DNA of 64,000 nt from DATKDP01 sp035546335 (lineage in GTDB: Bacteria > Acidobacteriota > Thermoanaerobaculia > Gp7-AA8): positions 34,321-98,320 of the forward strand of contig DATKDP010000149.1 in the NCBI GenBank assembly GCA_035546335.1. Reading direction: 5' to 3'. The notes beneath the pieces were generated by a model. That model had not been told where the DNA came from. It saw only the letters and a list, made by a program, of their open reading frames with translations, and searched no databases. The translations under genes and the position numbers were made by a program. Positions 58,452 through 64,000 of the stretch are shown here, in pieces (positions within the stretch are counted from its first letter, which is position 1; each line of letters opens with the position of its first letter).

Positions 58452-58778
58452 TCATGGCTGCGGCTTCGCTGTCTCCTGCAGCTTCTTGCCCGCTTCCTCG
58501 AGCGCCGTTCCGGTCTTCTCCACGGCCGTTCGCGCCCCCTCTTTCACCGCCTCACCCGCCTCCTGCGCCCCCTCCTTCAGATCCTTTCCCGCTTCGAGCG
58601 TCCGGTCGCGGACCCCTTCCCCGGTCGCCTGCGCCTCCTCGCCCGCCGCACGCGCGGCGTCTTTGGCTGTTTCGGTCGGCACGTCGACCTGATACGAATT
58701 CTCTCCCGTTTTTTCGACCCGACAACCGGCTAGGACAAGCAGTGCGGCGATCGCGATGCTGAGCAACAGTCCTCTCAT
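58452..58778 (-). CDS. Small Ala/Glu/Lys-rich lipoprotein
   Basis: 108 residues from an ATG preceded by GGAGGTGA. The lipoprotein signal (LLSIAIAALLVLAGC) is followed by a highly charged helical region with repeated 11-residue-like steps of A-K/E-E-A-G-E/K (AAGEEAQATGEGV, LEAGKDLKEGAQEAGEAVKEG, EEAGKKLQET). This resembles LEA-type or entericidin-like stress lipoproteins. The frame is open far upstream, but the lipobox and SD fix the start. No partner genes are evident. Confidence 0.75.
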   Translation of the reverse strand: MRGLLLSIAIAALLVLAGCRVEKTGENSYQVDVPTETAKDAARAAGEEAQATGEGVRDRTLEAGKDLKEGAQEAGEAVKEGARTAVEKTGTALEEAGKKLQETAKPQP

Positions 58779-58892
58779 GGTCACCTCCGATCCAACCGGT
58801 GGAAGCAAGAGACCCGCCACTCGGTTCAGCTCGGAGATCGAGCGCAGCCGCTCGCCGAAACAATTCCGAAAAACACGACGTTCTGCAACTCC

Positions 58893-59777
58893 ATGCGCGA
58901 AGACCGATTGATTCAGGGAATGGCGGCGGGGGGCGATTTCCGCATCATCGCCGCGCAGACGACCATCACCGTGGAAACCGCTCGCCGGCGGCATGATCTC
59001 TCGCCCGTCGGTGCCGACGCTCTCGGCAGAGCGATGACGGCTGCCGTGATGCTGGCACGGCTGCTCGAGAAAACCCTCAGAAATCAGCGCGTGACTCTGC
59101 GATTCGATGGAGGCGGACCCCTTGGTGTCGTGATCGCCGAAGGGACGGGTCACGGCGCTGTCCGCGGATACGTCGGCAATCCGCACATCGGGAGCGACGC
59201 ACGCGAAGTGGGAGATGCCATCGGATTTCACGGGCGTCTGACGGTGGTTCGAGGTACCCCGCCCCTCGGCAAGCCGTACACCTCGCAGATCGAGCTGGTC
59301 AGCGGAGAGGTGGCGAAGGACATCGCTCAATATCTCGCGACCAGCGAGCAGATCGCCGCGGCGGTGGTGCTCGGGGTGCTCAGCCGGCCGGCGGGAGTCG
59401 CCGCCGCCGGAGGGATGATCATCCAGGCATTTCCGCACACGAGCGAGAGGGCGATCGCCGGCCTCGAAGAGCGGATCCGCGATGCGGCGCCTTTCAGCAC
59501 GCTGCTCGATCGAATGCGAATCGAAGAGGCCGTCGAGGTCGTTCTCGAAGATCTGGACTACAAGGCGATCGATTCGCGATTCGACGTTCCCATTCACTAC
59601 CGCTGTTCGTGCACCGCCGATCGCGCCCTCGCCCAGCTCTCGCTCCTCGAGCCGTATGAACTGCGGGAGATGATCGAGAACGAGGGAGGCTCGGAGGTCG
59701 TCTGCCAGTTCTGCGGAGCGAAATACAATTTCACGCCCCAGGAGATCCTGACGCTCACAGCACCGCCCGACGCCTGA
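58893..59777 (+). CDS. hslO: Hsp33 redox-regulated chaperone
   Basis: 294 residues. It is a cytosolic holdase activated by oxidation. The zinc-binding redox switch is intact: C-S-C (YRCSCTADR) and C-x2-C (VCQFCGAKY) near residues 233-275. The N-terminal core shows GDFRIIAAQTTITVETARRRHDLS and RPAGVAAAGGMIIQAFP. It is convergent with fabH, with only 3 bp between stops. Confidence 0.96.
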   Translation: MREDRLIQGMAAGGDFRIIAAQTTITVETARRRHDLSPVGADALGRAMTAAVMLARLLEKTLRNQRVTLRFDGGGPLGVVIAEGTGHGAVRGYVGNPHIGSDAREVGDAIGFHGRLTVVRGTPPLGKPYTSQIELVSGEVAKDIAQYLATSEQIAAAVVLGVLSRPAGVAAAGGMIIQAFPHTSERAIAGLEERIRDAAPFSTLLDRMRIEEAVEVVLEDLDYKAIDSRFDVPIHYRCSCTADRALAQLSLLEPYELREMIENEGGSEVVCQFCGAKYNFTPQEILTLTAPPDA

Positions 59778-59780
59778 GGC

Positions 59781-60848
59781 TCACGCCCTGTAGAGCGCGG
59801 CGCCCCAGTGGAGCCCCGATCCGAGAGCCGTGAATGCGACGAGCATTCCCGGCTTCAGCAGGCCGGTTTCCACACACTCGTGGAAGAGAATTGGAAGCGT
59901 CCCAGCGGTCGTGTTTCCGTATCGCTCGATGTTGTGGGGAACCTTTTCCGGCGGCATGCCGAGCGCCTTCTGGATTCCTTCGACGATGCGGAGATTGGCC
60001 TGGTGGATCAGGAGAAGGTCGATCTGCTCGATGGTGACCCGGCAATCGGCAGCAACCTGCCGCACGGCGTCGGGCATCCGGATGACCGCCTGGCGGAACA
60101 CTTCCCGCCCCTCCATCACCGGAATGGTCTCGCGCGCTTCGACCTGCTCGCGGGTGACGAAGGGGCGGTGGCGAAAGCCGACTCCCGGAACGTGCAGGCA
60201 TGCCCAGGCCGATCCGTCGGTGAAGAGCTTCGAGCAGAGAAGCCCCTGTTCGCCATTCTCTCGTCCCTCGATCACGACCGCTCCGGCGCCATCTCCGAAC
60301 AGGACGACGCGATCGCGATATCGTGTGTTCACCTCGCGCTCTTCAGGCGAGACGTCCCGTTCTTCCCGTCCGATGGTCGTATCCCAGCCGTTCTCCCACG
60401 GCATGAAGGGTGTGTGAACGTCGGCTCCGATGAGCAGAATCCTGCGATGGCGTCCACTTCGAATCAGTGAATCGGCGAGGTCGAGTCCATAGAGGAATCC
60501 CGAGCACTGCTGCCGGATGTCGAACGTCGGAATCTGGCGCAGCCCTAGACGCTGCTGGACCAGAGGTCCGTTTCCGGGGAAGAAGTAGTTCGGCGTCATC
60601 GTAGCGAAGATCATCGCGTCGATCTCGTCCGCAGCGACACCAGCGGCATTCATCGCCTTTTCGGCCGCGATCGCTCCGAGCTCGGCCGAGCCTTCCCCCT
60701 CGTCGGCGAAGCAGCGCTGCTCGATCCCGCTCCGAGTGCGAATCCACTCGTCGGTGGTATCCATGATTCGCACGAGCTTGTCGTTGCGAACGACGTTCCC
60801 GGGAATCCCGATTCCGCTTCCGATGATCACGCTGCGCATTCGATGCAT
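59781..60848 (-). CDS. fabH: 3-oxoacyl-ACP synthase III
   Basis: 355 residues (352 if the ATG at 60839 is used). It condenses acetyl-CoA or another primer with malonyl-ACP to start fatty-acid synthesis. The Cys-His-Asn triad is intact: IRQQCSGFLYGL, LLIHQANLRI and ERYGNTTAGTLP. It is about 25-30 residues longer than E. coli FabH because of an insertion (EERDVSPEEREVNTRY). In many relatives fabH sits between plsX and fabD; here it is 46 kb away, next to a beta-oxidation-type dehydrogenase. Confidence 0.92.
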   Translation of the reverse strand: MHRMRSVIIGSGIGIPGNVVRNDKLVRIMDTTDEWIRTRSGIEQRCFADEGEGSAELGAIAAEKAMNAAGVAADEIDAMIFATMTPNYFFPGNGPLVQQRLGLRQIPTFDIRQQCSGFLYGLDLADSLIRSGRHRRILLIGADVHTPFMPWENGWDTTIGREERDVSPEEREVNTRYRDRVVLFGDGAGAVVIEGRENGEQGLLCSKLFTDGSAWACLHVPGVGFRHRPFVTREQVEARETIPVMEGREVFRQAVIRMPDAVRQVAADCRVTIEQIDLLLIHQANLRIVEGIQKALGMPPEKVPHNIERYGNTTAGTLPILFHECVETGLLKPGMLVAFTALGSGLHWGAALYRA

Positions 60849-60888
60849 CAGTATACCGGTTACTGATTTGTGACCGATCCGGAATCGT

Positions 60889-60918
60889 TTGACACTCTTC
60901 TCGACTCTTCAATAGACT
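60889..60918 (+). promoter_or_regulatory. Promoter of the 3-hydroxyacyl-CoA dehydrogenase gene
   Basis: A perfect TTGACA (60889-60894), 18-nt spacer and TAGACT (60913-60918), 31 bp before the ATG. On the opposite strand fabH has a weak TATACT with an imperfect CAGTA...TACTG dyad at 60849-60865. Confidence 0.6.
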
Positions 60919-60948
60919 CGCAACACATCGGAACATCGATCGACGAGA

Positions 60949-61806
60949 ATGTCTGAATCGCCGAAAATCGCCGTCATCGGAGCGGGAACCATGGGCAACG
61001 GAATCGCCCACACCGCTGCGGCGACAGGCTTCGACGTCACTCTGATCGACGTCTCCTCGAGTGCTCTCGAGCGAGCCCTCGAGACGATCGGCGCGAACCT
61101 GCAGCGGGGGGTCGACAAGGGCAAGCTCTCCTCCGAACAGATGCAATCGGCCCTCGCCAGGATCACTTCTTCGACGGATGTCGCAGCCGCTGCCGAAGCG
61201 GATCTGGTGATCGAAGCGATCATCGAGGACCTCGAAGCGAAACTCGCCCTCTTCCGCGAGCTCGACCGGCTCACGTCCGCTGCGGTGATCCTCGCTTCGA
61301 ACACCTCGTCGATCTCGATCACCACGCTCGCCGCAGCGACCAGGCGGCCGGACAAGGTCATCGGGATGCACTTCATGAATCCCGTTCCAGTCATGACGCT
61401 GGTCGAAGTGATCCGCGGACTCGCGACCTCCGACGACACATGGCAACGCGTCGAAGATCTCGCCAGGCGAATGGGGAAGACGGCGATCGAGGTCAACGAC
61501 TATCCGGGGTTCGTTTCCAATCGCGTGCTCATGCCGATGATCAATGAGGCGATCTTCGCACTTCACGAAGGCGTTGCGACACCGGAGGCGATCGACGGGG
61601 TGATGAAGCTCGGAATGAATCACCCGATGGGTCCGCTTCAGCTCGCCGACTTCATCGGACTCGACGTCTGCCTCGCCATTCTTCGCGTTCTCCAGGATGG
61701 ATTCGGTGACCCGAAGTACCGCCCCTGCCCGATGCTGGTGAGGATGGTCGACGCCGGCTGGCTGGGACGAAAGAGCGGCCGCGGTTTTTATCGCTACCAG
61801 ACATGA
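60949..61806 (+). CDS. 3-hydroxybutyryl-CoA dehydrogenase (Hbd/PaaH-like)
   Basis: 285 residues, standard for the monofunctional enzyme. The NAD-binding motif is IAVIGAGTMGNGIAHTAA. The catalytic His and Asn lie in VIGMHFMNPVPVM and NTSSISI; the C-terminal domain begins EVNDYPGFVSNRVLMPMINEAIF and ends RKSGRGFYRY. It oxidises (S)-3-hydroxyacyl-CoA in beta-oxidation or reduces acetoacetyl-CoA in butanoate/PHB-type metabolism. It is divergent from fabH. Confidence 0.95.
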   Translation: MSESPKIAVIGAGTMGNGIAHTAAATGFDVTLIDVSSSALERALETIGANLQRGVDKGKLSSEQMQSALARITSSTDVAAAAEADLVIEAIIEDLEAKLALFRELDRLTSAAVILASNTSSISITTLAAATRRPDKVIGMHFMNPVPVMTLVEVIRGLATSDDTWQRVEDLARRMGKTAIEVNDYPGFVSNRVLMPMINEAIFALHEGVATPEAIDGVMKLGMNHPMGPLQLADFIGLDVCLAILRVLQDGFGDPKYRPCPMLVRMVDAGWLGRKSGRGFYRYQT

Positions 61807-61814
61807 GGAGGAGC

Positions 61815-61847
61815 ATGGGGCTTCGACCGCGCGAACAGAACGTATGA
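61815..61847 (+). other. Possible 10-residue leader peptide
   Basis: A strong ribosome-binding sequence (TGAGGAGGAGC, overlapping the hbd stop) precedes ATG and an ORF encoding MGLRPREQNV. It could be a coupled leader before the TPR gene, or chance. Confidence 0.25.
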
Positions 61848-61967
61848 GGTCAGGCTCCGAGAGACGGATGGAGAAGCGAGCGGGCCGGAAACCCGCTCTC
61901 CCGGGGAGCGAGAAATCCCGGAAGAACAATCGCTGTTGGTAGCCATACGAAAGGAACAGACTCCGGA

Positions 61968-63824
61968 ATGCTTTGCCAGACGTGCGGTGCTTTCAACGAG
62001 GATGATCGCGAGTTCTGCTTCCGCTGTCAGAACAAGCTGCTCGTCCTGTCCGGCGTGTCGTCGTTCGGCGAAGACGACATGGACGAATTCGACGAGGAGG
62101 GAGATCTCTCGCTCGACGAGCACCTGCTCGAGCGCGTCTCGACCCTCGAGGAGATCGTCAAGCGTACGGCCGAAGCGGTGAGGGCGACCGTCGAGACCGT
62201 TCAGAAGCACGAGCGCGCGATCTTCATCAACCAGACCGGCCTTCTCTCGATCAAAGAGCTGCTGGAAAAGAAGAGCCTCATCTCCGGCGAGGAGCTCATC
62301 GACCTGTGGGAGTCGAAGATGGGCGAGCAGATGCTCGCTCTCGAGAAGAAGGAACGCTTCACGGAGCGGAAGGATCGAATCCTCTCCCTCTTCCACGGAG
62401 ACCGCCGTGACCGCTTCGCTCAGCTCATCCAGGAGGCGCAATCGGCCATCGAGTCGTTCGATCAGGAGCGCGGCATGAAGGCGCTGGAAGACGCTTTCAA
62501 GCTCGACCGCGACAACTACGAGCTCGGCTTCTTCCTCGGAGAAATGTATTTCAACGACGGCAATCTCGATCGGGCCAAATCGTATCTCGAGCGGACCCTC
62601 GAGGTGCAGCCCGATCACTTCGATGCCGCGGTCTTCTATGGAGTCCTGCTCCATGAGCGGCAGGATCTGAAAGGCGCCGAGCGCTGGCTCCGTCGCGCCA
62701 TTCAGATATCGCAGGACTCGTTCCTTCCCTACTTTTCCCTCGGCGCGATCTATGCGCTGAAGGGAAAGCTCCTGCGCGCCCAGAAGTTCCTACAGCAGGC
62801 GATCACGCTCGAGCCGATTCCGCAGGCCCATTACCTTCTCGGAACCATCTACTACGAGAAGGGACAGCTCCAGCGCGCCATCACCTCGTTCAAGAGCGCG
62901 CTCAAGCTCGATCCGGAGTATGAAGAGGCGTTCTATCACCTCGGCCTCTGCTACCTCGATCGCAACTGGAGTCGCAAGGCGATCGAATGCTTCCAGGAAG
63001 CCCTCGAGCTCAACCCCAACAAGATGGAATACCAGCAGGCGGTTCGCATCTACGACGACCACATCGGACGCCACATCCCGCTCGAGGGCCCCGCTGCCGT
63101 CTCCGTGCAGAAGGCCGAGGAGCTGGTCGCCCAGGGAATCTACAAAGACGCGCTCGAGCACTATCGCCAGGCGTCTCAGCTCGATCCGAACAACGCCAAC
63201 ATTCTGATCGCCTATGCCCTTCTCTGCTCGCATCTCGACATGAACAACGAGGCGATCGGGGTCGCACGAAGAATTCTCAAACAGAAGCCGTCGGAGATGG
63301 TTGCGGCGGCGGCCTACACCACGCTCGTCGAAGCGCTCCGGGCCGAGGGAAACTTCAAGGAAGGCAACCGGCTCCTCGAAGAAATGCTCAGCGAGTCGTC
63401 GTCGAACTACGCGAAGTCGATCGCCTACTACGAAAAGGCGTACAACCTCGCGGAGATGGAAGAGAACCTCGACGAGGCACTCGAAAGCGCCCAGCTCGCG
63501 CTGAAGTACTCACCGAAGGAGCTCAAGCAGTTTCCGCTCGCGGCGCTCGGCTGGGTCTACTTCAAGCGGCGGGAGATCGACAACGCGATCGACTTCCTGA
63601 CGAAATCGGCCGATCTCGGTCCGACTCCGACGAACCTCATGCACCTCGGAATGGCTCTGCTGGAGAATGGTCAGAAGGATCGCGCTCGAGCCGTGTTCCG
63701 GAAGGCGAAGCACTTCGAGTCGCGCGGCAGCGATCTCGAAGAAAAGATCCTCGAGCAAGTGCGGACAACGACCAAGCTCGTCGATCGAATCCACGCCCGC
63801 CGTCGCCGCGTCCCGAAGACCTGA
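61968..63824 (+). CDS. Large TPR protein with N-terminal zinc ribbon
   Basis: 618 residues. The N-terminus has a zinc ribbon CQTCGAFNEDDREFCFRC (C-x2-C ... C-x2-C). An acidic, coiled-coil region (~residues 35-150) follows. From ~155 to the end there are at least ten TPRs (for example LGTIYYEKGQLQRAITSFKSAL and LGLCYLDRNWSRKAIECFQEAL). No signal peptide or membrane helix is visible, so it should be cytoplasmic, probably a protein-interaction scaffold. The C-terminus is Arg/Lys-rich. Confidence 0.88.
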   Translation: MLCQTCGAFNEDDREFCFRCQNKLLVLSGVSSFGEDDMDEFDEEGDLSLDEHLLERVSTLEEIVKRTAEAVRATVETVQKHERAIFINQTGLLSIKELLEKKSLISGEELIDLWESKMGEQMLALEKKERFTERKDRILSLFHGDRRDRFAQLIQEAQSAIESFDQERGMKALEDAFKLDRDNYELGFFLGEMYFNDGNLDRAKSYLERTLEVQPDHFDAAVFYGVLLHERQDLKGAERWLRRAIQISQDSFLPYFSLGAIYALKGKLLRAQKFLQQAITLEPIPQAHYLLGTIYYEKGQLQRAITSFKSALKLDPEYEEAFYHLGLCYLDRNWSRKAIECFQEALELNPNKMEYQQAVRIYDDHIGRHIPLEGPAAVSVQKAEELVAQGIYKDALEHYRQASQLDPNNANILIAYALLCSHLDMNNEAIGVARRILKQKPSEMVAAAAYTTLVEALRAEGNFKEGNRLLEEMLSESSSNYAKSIAYYEKAYNLAEMEENLDEALESAQLALKYSPKELKQFPLAALGWVYFKRREIDNAIDFLTKSADLGPTPTNLMHLGMALLENGQKDRARAVFRKAKHFESRGSDLEEKILEQVRTTTKLVDRIHARRRRVPKT

Positions 63825-63917
63825 GCGATTGGAGCGCGGCGGCTTTCGAAGTCGCTGCGCGGCATGGAGCTGCCTCTGCGCCCGATACCCTGGTTTCCCG
63901 CGACCGTCACATTCCGC

Positions 63918-63945
63918 TCGTAGGGGCGAAGCAGCGATGGCGCGC
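63918..63945. repeat. Half-element of the ~85-bp family
   Basis: CTCGTAGGGGCGAAGCAGCG and downstream CGCGCC match one end of the family. The rest of 63825-64000 shows no gene. Confidence 0.6.
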
Positions 63946-64000
63946 CGTGAATTTCGACAGACGCTCCACGATTCGGCTGATGTGAAACGGGGCGCTTTCG

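Overview
This is about 64 kb of high-GC (roughly 60-65% by eye) chromosomal DNA from a diderm bacterium. It carries lipid A/LPS genes (kdtA/waaA, lpxK and an LpxL-like acyltransferase), many TPR proteins, a VWFA-related exported protein of the type common in Acidobacteriota, a CadC-like winged-helix/TPR regulator and long intergenic repeats. An acidobacterial origin is my best inference (Thermoanaerobaculia/Vicinamibacteria-like); no rRNA or marker phylogeny is available here to prove it. There is no phage, integrase, transposase or CRISPR array. The window is mostly housekeeping and metabolism, separated by repeat-rich spacers.

Layout. 1-2.3 kb: the 3' end of a PKD-domain surface protein with a strong terminator. 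2.3-4.2 kb: a gene-free nest of hairpin repeats. 4.2-5.4 kb: a DUF4097 protein, then a compact unit made of promoter, structured leader, 24-codon Lys/Ala-rich ORF and terminator. 5.4-9.0 kb: three GT4 glycosyltransferases. 9.1-14.2 kb: an exported protein, then yceD-rpmF-plsX-fabD-fabG. 14.3-15.7 kb: an orphan modA lipoprotein, repeats, tRNA-Arg and tRNA-Thr. 15.9-20.0 kb: a purine/ureide degradation cluster (XdhC, allantoinase, an allantoicase fused to OHCU decarboxylase, HIU hydrolase). 20.2-26.6 kb: an envelope operon (kdtA, lpxK, lpxL-like, GT2, YfhO-like). 26.5-28.0 kb: methylmalonate-semialdehyde dehydrogenase. 28.6-31.9 kb: a MacA/MacB-type exporter behind a perfect CRP-type palindrome. 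32.2-38.2 kb: VWFA protein, a TSGG-repeat DUF4097 protein, a decayed purine permease, an antitoxin with a broken toxin, AraC and DJ-1/PfpI. 38.3-40.4 kb: BlaI plus a BlaR1-type M56 protease carrying an STN-like C-terminal domain. 40.5-43.9 kb: DUF3187 protein and a winged-helix/TPR regulator. 44-51.5 kb: DinB, an ABC-F ATPase, a VapC relic, thioesterase, AcpH, DUF72, a Cys/Met PLP enzyme and a dienoyl-CoA reductase-like SDR. 51.5-57.9 kb: folE, an acyl-CoA dehydrogenase behind a FadR-like operator, a lipoprotein, a TPR protein and speA. 58.4-63.8 kb: a lipoprotein, hslO, fabH, 3-hydroxyacyl-CoA dehydrogenase and a large TPR protein.

Three themes link the parts. (i) Lipid metabolism: fatty-acid synthesis genes (plsX, fabD, fabG and a separated fabH) coexist with beta-oxidation genes, one of which has a FadR-like operator. 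(ii) Purine catabolism: a nearly complete urate-to-ureidoglycolate route sits in the same window as a molybdate-binding ModA, XdhC and a dead purine permease. (iii) Repeats: the spacers hold several unrelated tandem arrays that almost all have a 7-bp period, plus an approximately 85-bp element with terminal inverted repeats that show compensatory base changes. The candidates I find most worth following are the small Lys/Ala transcription unit at 5.0-5.4 kb, the BlaI/BlaR1-STN pair, the repeat families, and a possible CRP-controlled small RNA at 28.45-28.55 kb.
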